Origin: G963422275 sp963422275
Lineage (GTDB): Bacteria > Pseudomonadota > Alphaproteobacteria > Rhodobacterales > Rhodobacteraceae
Direction of reading: 5' to 3'
Assembly: GCA_963422275.1 (NCBI GenBank)
Contig: OY729418.1
Location: 2,790,001 to 2,854,000, forward strand
DNA length: 64,000 bases
Shown piece after piece: positions 26,269 to 35,125 of the stretch; position 1 is the first letter of the stretch; every line of letters starts with the position of its first letter. The translations under genes and the position numbers were made by a program. Under the pieces are notes generated by a model. The model had not been told where the DNA came from. It was given only the letters and a program-made list of their open reading frames with translations, and made no database searches.

Positions 26269-26285
26269 CTAACTATACAAGTTAG
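26269..26285. promoter_or_regulatory. Palindromic site upstream of the lacI-type gene
   Basis: CTAACT-ATACA-AGTTAG: perfect 6-base arms, 5-base spacer, 110 bases before the regulator start. A TTGACA lies just upstream at 26256-26261. A related site (TAAC-N6-GTTA) occurs at 27507-27520 in front of the operon after the regulator, so both may be operators of the LacI protein. Confidence 0.45.
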
Positions 26286-26395
26286 CCGCAATAAAAAGTG
26301 TGCGCGGTTCGAATTGCGGCCATTCCTGAATGGTATCAATGGACGCTGCAGGCGCCGGATCTGTGAATGGCAAACCGAGTTGAATTCAAGCTACC

Positions 26396-27439
26396 ATGTC
26401 GAAGCTTCAATCTCTTGGAAAGAATAGGGTGCGCCGTCGCCTGACACTCAAGGACGTTGCCATCGAAGCCGGTGTAACGCCTATGACCGTGTCCAATGTG
26501 CTCAACGGTCGGGACAATCAGGTGAGCCGCCCTACACGGGAACGGGTGGCGGCCGTGATCGAGAGACTGGACTACCGGCCCCACGCGGCTGCTCGACGGT
26601 TGCGGTCGCAGCGAGCCAATGCAATCGGCGTATTGGTGCTGGATGACGTCCCGCAGTTTCTGAACGATCCCTTCATAACTCAGGTGGTTGCGGGCGTGTC
26701 CAATCTTGCGACAGCCTACGGCTACAGCGTTCTTTTGCAAGGGGTTCGTGTCGAAACGACGGCGAATGCGCCGTTGCTGGCCCAGTTGCAGACCGATGGG
26801 GTCTGCGCCATTCTTTCCGGCCCCCCGGAGCGACGCATTGCGCTGGTGGAGCGATTGATCAGGCTGCACGTCCCGCTCGTGCTGATCCAGGAGAGGAGCG
26901 ATATTGAAGGGATATGCTCGGTACGTCAGGACGACCATGGCGGTGCCCTGCAGATTGCACGATATCTGATCGAGAGAGGGGCACGGCGACTGGTTTTTCT
27001 GGCACCAGGCGAGGAATGGCCGGCAATGAACGAGCGCATCGCGGCCGTTCGCGAGGTGTGCGCTGCAACTGGCGCGACGCTGCAGACCGTTACATGCGGC
27101 GATGAGACATTTGCCGCCACGCAGGAGGCACTCAGCACCGAAATTGCCTCCAACCAACTGCCCGATGCATTTGTCGGAGGGAATGACCGCATGGCCATGG
27201 CGGCGCTCAAGCTTCTTGCTCAGCGCGGTATTGACGTGCCCGGAGAGGTGCAAGTTACAGGTTTCAACAATTTCGACATGGCGGCATACGCGGTGCCGCG
27301 ATTGGTTACGGTTCGCTCGTTCGCCTACGAAATGGGCTATCGTGCGGGCAAAGAGGTTTTAGAGACAATCGAGAGGGGCAACTTCGCGTCTAAAGACATC
27401 GTGCTTCCAGTTGAATTTGTCGATGGCGATTCGGCTTGA
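26396..27439 (+). CDS. LacI-family transcriptional regulator
   Basis: 347 residues. The N-terminal helix-turn-helix is LTLKDVAIEAGVTPMTVSNV with the hinge helix YRPHAAARRLRSQ, close to GntR/PurR-type members. Residues 75-340 form the periplasmic-binding-like sensor: NAIGVLVLDD, LIERGARRLVFLAP, PDAFVGGNDRMAMAALK and VQVTGFNNFDMA. It precedes a RraA-like gene and a CUT1 sugar importer on the same strand and most likely represses them until a sugar or sugar acid is present. The effector cannot be read from sequence. Confidence 0.9.
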   Translation: MSKLQSLGKNRVRRRLTLKDVAIEAGVTPMTVSNVLNGRDNQVSRPTRERVAAVIERLDYRPHAAARRLRSQRANAIGVLVLDDVPQFLNDPFITQVVAGVSNLATAYGYSVLLQGVRVETTANAPLLAQLQTDGVCAILSGPPERRIALVERLIRLHVPLVLIQERSDIEGICSVRQDDHGGALQIARYLIERGARRLVFLAPGEEWPAMNERIAAVREVCAATGATLQTVTCGDETFAATQEALSTEIASNQLPDAFVGGNDRMAMAALKLLAQRGIDVPGEVQVTGFNNFDMAAYAVPRLVTVRSFAYEMGYRAGKEVLETIERGNFASKDIVLPVEFVDGDSA

Positions 27440-27495
27440 CAGGTCCGCGAATGCAAATGCGGAATCCGGCCGTTCCAACCGTAAAATTTTTTTCT

Positions 27496-27520
27496 TTGAC
27501 ATACTTTAACGATAATGTTA
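27496..27520 (+). promoter_or_regulatory. Putative promoter/operator of the RraA-sugar importer operon
   Basis: TTGACA at 27496-27501 is a consensus -35. TAAC (27507-27510) and GTTA (27517-27520) form a palindrome around GATAAT and resemble the site before the lacI gene. Overlap of the palindrome with the promoter spacer fits repression by LacI. The spacing from TTGACA to GATAAT (9 bases) is too short for a standard promoter, so the true -10 is unclear. Confidence 0.4.
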
Positions 27521-27545
27521 GCGTTCTCGAGATGTCGACGGACGA

Positions 27546-28256
27546 TTGGATTCTGGTTTGGACGACAACCTAAAGCCCGCATGTCAGCTAGCCGACGATG
27601 ACTCTGTTGTCCTTGAGATGCGTCGCATGTTCTTCTGTTCACTGATTTCTGATGTCTTGGATGGCTTGGGGCTGACTCGGCAGGCGTTGCCATCGCGAAT
27701 TAGACCACTCGACGAGGATCTTGTCATGGCGGGCCGGGCGCGCACCATGCTCTATGCCGACGTGTACGCTCCGCCCCGGGCAGGGGAGAATCACTACGAA
27801 TTGGAGATTGCGTTAGTCGACAGCTTGCGCCCAGGCGACATTGCGGTGTCTGCCTGCGGGGCCACCGGTCGCATCGCGCCATGGGGAGGATTGCTGAGCA
27901 CCGCGGCACGGATGCGCGGTGCGGCCGGTGCTTTGATGGATGGAATGGTACGAGACGTCAAGCAAGTGCGAGAGCTTGCATTTCCCGTTTTTGCCGGCGG
28001 GGTGGGCCCGCTTGACAGTCAAGGCCGGGGAAGGGTGATCGAAATCGACGTGCCAATCGAGTGCGGCGGGGTGCCGATTTGCCCTGGCGACATCGTTTTC
28101 GGCGATGCCGATGGCTGCGTGGTTGTGCCTAAACAAGTGGAGATGGAAGTCCTTGCCGGCTGCCGTGAGAAACTGGCTGGCGAAAACAAATCGCGCGAGG
28201 CGCTGTTGGTCGGCAGGCTTCTGGCAGACGTCTACGACGAATTCGGCATATTGTAG
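27546..28256 (+). CDS. RraA/4-hydroxy-4-methyl-2-oxoglutarate aldolase-fold protein
   Basis: 236 residues if TTG 27546 is used; ATG 27618 would remove 24 residues and still keep the domain. Landmarks: DVLDGLGLTRQALPSRIRP, the active-site loop GGLLSTAARMRGAAGALMDG, GMVRDVKQVRELAFPVFA and GDIVFGDADGCVVVP. In catalytic members (HMG/CHA aldolases) G-x3-A-x2-G followed by D-G-x2-RD positions Arg and Asp for pyruvate-enolate chemistry; these residues are present, so a retro-aldol or decarboxylase role is possible, unlike RraA proper. Located between a LacI regulator and sugar importer genes, suggesting sugar-acid breakdown. Confidence 0.72.
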   Translation: MDSGLDDNLKPACQLADDDSVVLEMRRMFFCSLISDVLDGLGLTRQALPSRIRPLDEDLVMAGRARTMLYADVYAPPRAGENHYELEIALVDSLRPGDIAVSACGATGRIAPWGGLLSTAARMRGAAGALMDGMVRDVKQVRELAFPVFAGGVGPLDSQGRGRVIEIDVPIECGGVPICPGDIVFGDADGCVVVPKQVEMEVLAGCREKLAGENKSREALLVGRLLADVYDEFGIL

Positions 28257-28334
28257 GCTCGCTTCCCATAGCGCGTCGGTATGATCTGGTGCGTGACCGG
28301 ATTCAGCAACCCAACAGAAGAGGAGTAAATATCA

Positions 28335-29606
28335 ATGTACATGTTCAATCAACTGCGGCGTTCGATTGCGGCTGCGGCGACCGTCGCCGCGGTCAGCTTG
28401 GCACCTATCGGCGCGGCAACCGCCGAAGACATCACCATCAGGTTGCCAAGCTGGTGGTTTGGCGAACCGGGCAACGAGATTTGGATGAACACGGTGATTC
28501 AAGCCTTCGAGGAGGAAAATCCCGGCATCAAGGTTGACGGCTACAATGTCCCGTATGGCGAGTACGCCGATCAGATGATGCAGGAGATGGCTTCTGGCAC
28601 GCCGACCGACATCATCCACTTAACCAATCTCAACATTGGTGACTATCTTCGCTTAGGCTTGTTGATGCCGCTCAACGACTTCATGGCCAGCACTGACATC
28701 AACGAGGAAACCTTTTCACCGGCGCAGTTCGCGTCACCACTCGTTGTGGATGGCCAGACGTACGGAGTCATCCACATGGTTGCGAACTACATCCCGTTCT
28801 ACAATGCCGAGATGCTCGCCGCAGCAGGCTACGATGAATTCCCCGACAACATCGAGGAATTCGCGACCATGGCAATGGCGTTGACCGACCCGCCCAACAG
28901 TTTTGGCTACGCGGCCATGGTGAAGCCCGGTAGCTATGTCGAAACCTACATGGACGTCGCGCAGTGGGTGATTGCCAACGGAGGCCACTTCTCGAGCGAC
29001 GGCAAGCCGACAATCGACGACCCCAGCAATGTTGACGCCATCGCGAAGTTCAAGGCGCTGTTCGACGCTGGCGTCATGCCGCGCGACGTCGACAAGGCGA
29101 CCTACCGGCAGATGTGGTGGCAGGGCAAGGTCGCGGTGCTTTTCGATGGTTCTTGGATGATGGGCTTCGCGAGAGCCGAAAACCCCGATATCACACCCAA
29201 GCTGGCGACGGCACTCATGCCTTGGCCTGGGCATCGGACCGCCTCTGCGTTCCAGATTTGGTCCATCCCAAACGGTGCGCCAAACCCCGATGCGGCATTC
29301 AAGTTGATTGAGTTCATGCAGAACCCCGCGTGGCAGAGGGAGATGGTGTCGATCACAAACACCGTCTCGCCGCGTCTCGACAATCTGCCGGATGGCTACC
29401 TGGAGGAAAATCCTTGGTTTGAATCGTTCCAGGAGGCGTCCGACAAGCATGCTGTCTCGATTATGCCCGAGGGACTGGAAGCCTATGGCAACGAGATATT
29501 GAAGATCATCGCCGACAAAATCGAGTTGATCTTGTATCGGGATGCACCGATTGCAGAGTCCCTCGCCGAGGCACAGGCCGAGGTCGAGGCATTGATCGCG
29601 GGCTGA
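28335..29606 (+). CDS. CUT1 sugar ABC transporter substrate-binding protein
   Basis: 423 residues, with a signal peptide ending near AAATAEDI. The mature protein opens ITIRLPSWWFGEPGNEIWM and has the family 1 extracellular solute-binding fold: VIQAFEEENPGIKV, GTPTDIIHLTNLN, MNAEMLAAAGYDE-like hinge (YNAEMLAAAGYDEFP) and GKVAVLFDGSWMMGFA. Preceded by GAGGAG (28319-28324). It delivers a sugar or sugar derivative to the two permeases encoded after a strong hairpin downstream. Confidence 0.88.
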   Translation: MYMFNQLRRSIAAAATVAAVSLAPIGAATAEDITIRLPSWWFGEPGNEIWMNTVIQAFEEENPGIKVDGYNVPYGEYADQMMQEMASGTPTDIIHLTNLNIGDYLRLGLLMPLNDFMASTDINEETFSPAQFASPLVVDGQTYGVIHMVANYIPFYNAEMLAAAGYDEFPDNIEEFATMAMALTDPPNSFGYAAMVKPGSYVETYMDVAQWVIANGGHFSSDGKPTIDDPSNVDAIAKFKALFDAGVMPRDVDKATYRQMWWQGKVAVLFDGSWMMGFARAENPDITPKLATALMPWPGHRTASAFQIWSIPNGAPNPDAAFKLIEFMQNPAWQREMVSITNTVSPRLDNLPDGYLEENPWFESFQEASDKHAVSIMPEGLEAYGNEILKIIADKIELILYRDAPIAESLAEAQAEVEALIAG

Positions 29607-29643
29607 CACGAACGTCAGGCTCGACGCTGGCGTCTTCTCCCTC

Positions 29644-29673
29644 CCGTCGCCGCCGTTATTCCGGCGGCGACGG
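29644..29673 (+). terminator. Strong hairpin between the binding-protein and permease genes
   Basis: CCGTCGCCGCCG and CGGCGGCGACGG pair perfectly (12 bp) around TTATTC, 37 bases after the binding-protein stop. In importer operons such hairpins cause partial termination or mRNA stabilisation so that the binding protein is made in excess. No T-run follows; a run of nine C (29690-29698) lies just after. Confidence 0.6.
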
Positions 29674-29780
29674 ATATCGGCCGGTCACGCCCCCCCCCGC
29701 AATTTAGGCATGTCCGTGGTCGGGCTGATGAGATTGGAGAGCGGGAATGGTTCCACTCTCCTTTTAGGTTTGACGGACCC

Positions 29781-30680
29781 ATGATGCCCAAGAGCGATTA
29801 TGCCGACAGTCAGGATCGATGGTTGCCGGCGGTGATGCTGTGGCCCATGCTTGGCGCAATCGCCGTTCTGGTGATCGCGCCTCTTCTTTGGGGGCTGCGC
29901 ATCAGTTTCACCGACAGCAAGATGATCGGGCTTGGCTTCAACATCGCCTTAACGCTCAAGAACTACAATGCCGTGTTGACGGACCCGGATACGTGGAATG
30001 CAATCTATGTAACCGTCATTTTCTCCTTGGGGACCGTAATCGGCAGTGTCACTCTCGGCATGACCGCCGCGATTGTGCTTGATCGCGAGTTTATCGGCCG
30101 CGGCATCGCGCGCATGCTGATCATCCTGCCTTGGGCAGTACCGCATGTCGTGGCGGCTCTCGTCTGGCAGTGGATGTACAATCCCGATTTCGGCGTGGTG
30201 AACTACGCGCTGGCCTTGGCACCATTCTTTGGCGAAACGCCTAAATGGCTTAGCGATCCCGATTTCGCGCTGCTCGCAATAATCATCGTCAACGTTTGGA
30301 AGACCTATCCGTTCGCTGCCCTGGTATTGCTGGCTGGCCTTCAGACCATCAGCGATGACCTCTATGAAGCTGCAGCGATCGATGGTGCCAGCCCCGTACG
30401 CCGCTTCTTCGATATTACGCTTCCCGGACTTCGGCGCGTGATGGCAATCGTGGTGTTGCTTCTGCTCATCTGGAGCTTCGGCAATTTCGTCTTCATCTTC
30501 CTGATGACACAGGGCGGTCCTGCAGGCGCCACCAATGCGCTTGTGGTGCACATCTACTTTGAAGCCTTCCGATTCTTCAGGGCGGGATCGGCATTTGCCA
30601 TGGGGGCGTTGCTGCTCGGCATGTCGATCGTGTTGACGTTGATTTACATTGCGGTGACTCGAGAGCCGGAACATGCGTAG
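29781..30680 (+). CDS. CUT1 sugar ABC transporter permease (MalF/UgpA type)
   Basis: 299 residues with six predicted membrane helices, the first in MLWPMLGAIAVLVIAPLLWG. The cytoplasmic EAA loop is DLYEAAAIDGASPVRRFFDI, followed by TLPGLRRVMAIVVLLLLIW. It ends by overlapping the next permease by eight bases. It forms half of the transmembrane channel for the importer. Confidence 0.88.
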   Translation: MMPKSDYADSQDRWLPAVMLWPMLGAIAVLVIAPLLWGLRISFTDSKMIGLGFNIALTLKNYNAVLTDPDTWNAIYVTVIFSLGTVIGSVTLGMTAAIVLDREFIGRGIARMLIILPWAVPHVVAALVWQWMYNPDFGVVNYALALAPFFGETPKWLSDPDFALLAIIIVNVWKTYPFAALVLLAGLQTISDDLYEAAAIDGASPVRRFFDITLPGLRRVMAIVVLLLLIWSFGNFVFIFLMTQGGPAGATNALVVHIYFEAFRFFRAGSAFAMGALLLGMSIVLTLIYIAVTREPEHA

Positions 30681-31551
30681 GCGCGACGAGACTCTTGCGG
30701 TCGACCAAATCGTCAGGCGCATCTCCATCGCCGCAGGCCGCCTGGCGCTGGGCGGGTTGATCTTGCTGCTTTGCTCGGTAGCCATCTTTCCTTTTTATTG
30801 GATGGTCGTTACTTCCATTCGTCCGAGCGCACAATTGTTCGAGTTCCCTCCGAAATTGCTGCCGAGCGCGGATTCGGTTTTCAGCCCCTATGTGACATTG
30901 TTCGAGACAAGCGGCCTCGGGCGATGGCTGCTGAACTCGGCTGCCGTCTCGCTCACGACGGGGCTGGTCGCGACATTTTTCGGAGCGATGGCGGCCTATG
31001 CCCTGTCGCGGTTTCGCTTTCGCGGGCGCCGCACGTCCGAAATGATGCTTTTGCTGACCCAGATGTTTCCCGCAATCCTGCTGGCACTTCCGATGTATGT
31101 CGTGTTCGCTCGCTTGAACCTTTTGGACAGTCTTGCCGGCCTGACGCTCGCCTATCTGGCATTCCTGATTCCGGTTGCTGCGGCGCTGCTAAAAGCGTTC
31201 TTCGATGCCATCCCGGTTGAATTAGAGGAAGCCTCACTGATCGACGGGGCCTCACGACTTGGCACGTTGTTCCGCATCACTCTTCCGCTGTCGCTGCCCG
31301 GCTTGGCCTCGACATACATGTTCTGCTTCATCATCTCGTGGGACGAGTTTTTGTTTGCGCGCATGTTCATTCGCCAGCCGGAAAACTGGACGGTTTCGCT
31401 CGGCCTTGCCTCCTTCAAGGGAGAATTCGTTACACCTTGGGACCAGGTCATGGCGGCTGCCGCGATTGTGACGCTTCCAGCGGCGTTGATTTTTCTGGCG
31501 CTTCAAAGCTACCTTGTCCGCGGACTGACGGCAGGCGGCGTCAAGGGCTGA
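30673..31551 (+). CDS. CUT1 sugar ABC transporter permease (MalG/UgpE type)
   Basis: 292 residues; membrane helices begin LALGGLILLLCSVAIFPFYW, then the typical second-helix region GLVATFFGAMAAYALSRFRF. EAA loop: ELEEASLIDGASRLGTLFRI, then LPLSLPGLASTYMFCFIISW. Starts inside the end of the previous permease gene and is followed ten bases later by the ATPase gene. Pairs with the MalF-type permease. Confidence 0.88.
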   Translation: MRRRDETLAVDQIVRRISIAAGRLALGGLILLLCSVAIFPFYWMVVTSIRPSAQLFEFPPKLLPSADSVFSPYVTLFETSGLGRWLLNSAAVSLTTGLVATFFGAMAAYALSRFRFRGRRTSEMMLLLTQMFPAILLALPMYVVFARLNLLDSLAGLTLAYLAFLIPVAAALLKAFFDAIPVELEEASLIDGASRLGTLFRITLPLSLPGLASTYMFCFIISWDEFLFARMFIRQPENWTVSLGLASFKGEFVTPWDQVMAAAAIVTLPAALIFLALQSYLVRGLTAGGVKG

Positions 31552-31561
31552 CGGAGGGGAG

Positions 31562-32701
31562 ATGGCGACTGCACTGCTAGAAAAGGTCACCAAGCGATTT
31601 CCGGATCACCTTGCGGTCGACCAGATTGACCTGAACATCGCCGAGGGAGAATTTCTGGTGCTGGTCGGTCCATCCGGCTGCGGCAAGTCGACGACCTTGC
31701 GCATGATCGCAGGGCTGGAACGGGCGACGTCGGGCAACATCTGGATCGGGAACGAACTTGTGAATCTTGTCTCGCCGCGCGACCGTGACATCGCCATGGT
31801 GTTTCAGAACTATGCACTCTATCCCCACATGACGGTCCTTGGCAATCTATCCTATGCGCTGCGGCTGCGCGGAGTGCGGCTAGTCGAGATCGAGCGACGG
31901 GTAAAACAGGCCGCCGCGGCTTTGGATCTTTCCGAGCTACTGCGTCGTCGCCCCGCGCAGCTTTCGGGTGGCCAGCGTCAGCGTGTTGCCCTCGGTCGCG
32001 CCATCATCCGTCAGCCTAAACTGTTCCTCATGGATGAACCGCTGAGCAACTTGGACGCGAAGTTGCGCGTGCAGACCCGCGCTGAGATTACCCGTCTGCA
32101 GCGCGAGATCGGAGTGACCACAATTTACGTGACCCACGACCAAACCGAAGCGATGACGATGGGCAGCCAGATCGTGGTGATGAATGAGGGGCGCATTCAG
32201 CAGGTGGACGCGCCGCGCCAACTTTACCATCACCCAGCCAACACATTTGTGGCTCAGTTCGTCGGTACGCCGCCTATGAATCTCTTGAACTGCCACATCG
32301 ATTTGGACGGAGGAATGTTGAGGGGCGACGGCGTGCGCGTGTCGTTCCCAGTTCCGCTGCTGACTGCGCTGGCAAGCGCTTCGACAGACCGGCCTCTCCT
32401 CGTCGGATTCCGGCCCGAAGACGCCGCACTCCTCAACGGCAGCTCAGAGTGCGAGTTTGAAGGTAGTGTCATTGCCGCCGAGGAACTCGGCCATGAAACT
32501 CTGGTAACGCTGGAAAATGGCGAGCAGCGGTTCATCGTGCGGCTTGCGCCAGCCCTTGCTGATCGAGCGCAACTGGGCGACCGCGTCCTCTTTGCGGTCG
32601 ATCCCGAGAAGCTGCGGTTCTTTGACACGCAGACCGGTGCGGCGATCTCGGTCTTCGACATTTCTGACCAACTATCGCATTTCAGGGAAACACGACCATG
32701 A
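31562..32701 (+). CDS. CUT1 sugar ABC transporter ATP-binding protein (MalK/UgpC type)
   Basis: 379 residues. Walker A GPSGCGKST, Q-loop VFQNYALYPHMTV, signature LSGGQRQRVALGRAI, Walker B KLFLMDEPLSNLD and the H-loop VTHDQTEA are intact. Residues from about 240 form the TOBE/regulatory barrels (LLVGFRPEDAAL). GGAGGGGAG-like purines precede the ATG. Its stop overlaps the next start as ATGA, coupling the importer to a sugar-modifying enzyme. Confidence 0.9.
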   Translation: MATALLEKVTKRFPDHLAVDQIDLNIAEGEFLVLVGPSGCGKSTTLRMIAGLERATSGNIWIGNELVNLVSPRDRDIAMVFQNYALYPHMTVLGNLSYALRLRGVRLVEIERRVKQAAAALDLSELLRRRPAQLSGGQRQRVALGRAIIRQPKLFLMDEPLSNLDAKLRVQTRAEITRLQREIGVTTIYVTHDQTEAMTMGSQIVVMNEGRIQQVDAPRQLYHHPANTFVAQFVGTPPMNLLNCHIDLDGGMLRGDGVRVSFPVPLLTALASASTDRPLLVGFRPEDAALLNGSSECEFEGSVIAAEELGHETLVTLENGEQRFIVRLAPALADRAQLGDRVLFAVDPEKLRFFDTQTGAAISVFDISDQLSHFRETRP

Positions 32702-33705
32702 CAACATTGATCACAGGCGCGACGGGTCGCGTTGGGCGGCAAGTTTTGATAGCACGCCAGATGCGCAGCGAGCGCATCCGTGCGCTTGTCCTGCCCGGCG
32801 ACCCGGGATTGGACGCAATCGAGGAGCAGGGCACGGAGATCATAATCGGCTCGCTGACCGATCGAGCTGTGGTCGCGAAGGCGGTTTCCGGCGTCGACCG
32901 CATCGTTCATCTGGGGGCCGTCATGCTATGGGGCGAAGGTGCCGACCGCGACCTGTTCGCCCAAAACGTGGCAGGGACCTTTCATTTGTTCGATGCTGTG
33001 GTTCAGCAGAAAATTGCACTCGAACGCTTTTTCCTGGCCAGTAGTGACGAGGTCTATCCTTCGCTGAATGCACGCTACAAGCCGATCGACGAGTCCCATC
33101 CACGAAATCCCTACAGTTTCTACGGACTGTCCAAAGAGACAAACGAGAGATTCGCGTTTTACTATCACAGGGCTCACGGCATTCCGGTCACCATTGCCCG
33201 CTTCGCCCTCACAGCGCGAGCGGAAGAGATTCTGCGGCCCGACGGATGGTCGGGACGCTTTCTGTTCGTTGAACCGATGCGCGGACTGTTCCAGGCACTC
33301 GGTCGGTTCGATGCGGCCTCCGCACTGGATGCAGCCTGCCAAGGCGATCCCGAGGCGACGTTGCTGCTGGCTCTCGACGAGAACGGCACTCCCTACCAGT
33401 TCCACATGTGCGATGTCCGAGACCTAGTCAGCGGAATAGAGCTGATGTTGGAGGAACCTTCAGCAGTCGGGGAGATCTTCAACCTCAGCGGGCCGAGCCC
33501 GTTCTCCTACAGGGTTGCCGTGGAAGCGTTGCACGAAGCAACCGGCTGGCCCTTTGTCGAAGTGCGAATACCCGGCCCGGCAATCAGCATCGCCCACGAC
33601 ATTTCGAAGGCGCGCTCCGTTCTCGGCTACGCGCCCGTTCATGACGTCCATCGGATAATCACCGACGCCATCGCGGTCCCGCCAACCGCGCCACCTAATC
33701 AATGA
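32698..33705 (+). CDS. NAD-dependent epimerase/dehydratase (extended SDR)
   Basis: 335 residues. The N-terminal nucleotide-binding motif TTLITGATGRVGRQVL is followed by RIVHLGAVMLWGEGADRD. The catalytic pair Y-x3-K is replaced by YSFYGLSKE within PRNPYSFYGLSKETNERF (YGLSK, intact Y and K). Serine lies upstream in FFLASSDEVYP. A sugar-nucleotide epimerase or a uronate/sugar dehydrogenase-like role is possible; genes of this sort often accompany importers to oxidise aldoses or uronates. Start overlaps the ATPase stop; the 3' end overlaps the converging ceramidase-like gene by 11 bases. Confidence 0.78.
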   Translation: MTTLITGATGRVGRQVLIARQMRSERIRALVLPGDPGLDAIEEQGTEIIIGSLTDRAVVAKAVSGVDRIVHLGAVMLWGEGADRDLFAQNVAGTFHLFDAVVQQKIALERFFLASSDEVYPSLNARYKPIDESHPRNPYSFYGLSKETNERFAFYYHRAHGIPVTIARFALTARAEEILRPDGWSGRFLFVEPMRGLFQALGRFDAASALDAACQGDPEATLLLALDENGTPYQFHMCDVRDLVSGIELMLEEPSAVGEIFNLSGPSPFSYRVAVEALHEATGWPFVEVRIPGPAISIAHDISKARSVLGYAPVHDVHRIITDAIAVPPTAPPNQ

Positions 33706-35125
33706 TCGCCGTAATCATCGCGGCGGTTTTCTCCAACGCTTTCTCCATCGATCCAGACTCGAATACTGCGACCCGAACCGGATAAGCTTCAGTTTCATAG
33801 GCTTCGCGGGTCGGTAAATAGCTCAAGTAACCGTTGCAGATGTTCAATACGGCGATTGTGTGTTCGGCAAATCTGGTCCGCAAACCACGCTGGAACGCAC
33901 TGTAAAACTCTACTGGCGCACCAACCAGAATCGCGCCGCCGAGTCGCCAGACCTGGATCGGCAAGTCATAGTGGTCCCCATCCCCGATCTTCTCTCGCAA
34001 TGCCTGCTTTCTCTGCAATCGCTCGTGTTCATACCCCACGCTTGATGCGGCGGCTTGCTGAAGTTCCATCCAAGAAGGCATTCCCCTGATCGTCAGGCGA
34101 ACCGTGTCCGTCAATAGCGCGAATGTCGTGTCCGGTTCGATTGGCGCAAGTTTCCACCGGCCGAGCGCCGCGCCGGACTCCTCGAGACCGGCAAATTTCA
34201 TTTCATGCTTGGGCGGAAACAGCGCCGAGAAGGTTGCCATCGCCGCAAAGCCGACTTCCCGGCCATTCTGATCGGCTGCCGATGCGTCGTCCTCGAAGCT
34301 CCGTCGCGGCGTCAACTCCCCGTCAGCGCCGTGCAGGAACAGGCATATGGCGCCACCGGTCTCACGCTCGACGATTTCGCGCATGGCGCCGACATAGTCC
34401 GGCGAAATCAGTCGGTTACCGCCGCCAAGGGATGTTGGATGACACGCATAGTTCACGAGAGTCGCCATCACCTTGCCGCTCTCGTCTGTTACGCGCCCGA
34501 CAAGAAGCGTGTCGTCGGCGGGCTTGCTGGGGTTCAGCCCGCACAGGATGTCGCCGGATGCGGGGTCCACGATGTCGCGGTTGAATGCCAGCTTGCAGGA
34601 TCCGGTTGCCCAGCTCACGACTGCGTTCCTCATGTTTTTCTCGGCGTCGGAAAGGACCTTTCTTCCAGTTGCGACGATCTCTTCTCGGTAGGGCGCGATC
34701 AGGTCTCCACCAGGCTCCCTGCAGCGAATTGGATCAGTGAACGGAGCGCCATGAGAGTGGGACAAGTGCAGAATGAGCTCATCCGCGCCAATGCGGGCAG
34801 CCTCGAGTAGCGGAGCGCGGATTCCTTCCTCGTCGTTTTTCGACATCCATGCCATCAAATCGATGCCCACAACAAAGGCAGGTCGCGTACGGTCGGCATT
34901 CGATATTGCCAATGCCGTCATGTAGAGCGGTCTGTGCAGTCCGTCGGCGATGCTGTGTTTCGCGCTGCCCCATGTTCGGGCGAACATTCCAGCTGGCGGA
35001 TTGACCGGTGCACGCGCGATGCCTATTCGGCCCGCAAACTCATTCTGTCTCAACGGATAGACGACTGGTTGATCCCGCATTTTCAACTTCCGTTCCATTT
35101 CCAGTCGATGATTGCGCTTCCGCAT
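33695..35125 (-). CDS. Neutral/alkaline ceramidase-like (amidase-fold) protein
   Basis: 476 residues from the first available ATG; ATG 35080 (MRDQPVVYPL) is an equally likely start. Matches the catalytic N-terminal domain of neutral ceramidases: GIARAPVNPPAGMFARTWG, LHLSHSHGAPF (zinc-binding H-x-H), NYACHPTSLGGG and LFLHGADGELTP. The C-terminal immunoglobulin-like domain is missing, so it belongs to the short stand-alone group. No signal peptide is seen, arguing against a secreted ceramidase; it may hydrolyse another amide or ester. It faces the sugar-importer operon and could be co-regulated with it. Confidence 0.7.
   Translation of the reverse strand: MRKRNHRLEMERKLKMRDQPVVYPLRQNEFAGRIGIARAPVNPPAGMFARTWGSAKHSIADGLHRPLYMTALAISNADRTRPAFVVGIDLMAWMSKNDEEGIRAPLLEAARIGADELILHLSHSHGAPFTDPIRCREPGGDLIAPYREEIVATGRKVLSDAEKNMRNAVVSWATGSCKLAFNRDIVDPASGDILCGLNPSKPADDTLLVGRVTDESGKVMATLVNYACHPTSLGGGNRLISPDYVGAMREIVERETGGAICLFLHGADGELTPRRSFEDDASAADQNGREVGFAAMATFSALFPPKHEMKFAGLEESGAALGRWKLAPIEPDTTFALLTDTVRLTIRGMPSWMELQQAAASSVGYEHERLQRKQALREKIGDGDHYDLPIQVWRLGGAILVGAPVEFYSAFQRGLRTRFAEHTIAVLNICNGYLSYLPTREAYETEAYPVRVAVFESGSMEKALEKTAAMITAIID

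Noticed and set aside
26256..26279. Sigma-70 promoter TTGACA...TATACA before the lacI-type gene
   Set aside because: The spacer is only 12 bases; the TATACA lies inside a palindrome that is better read as an operator.
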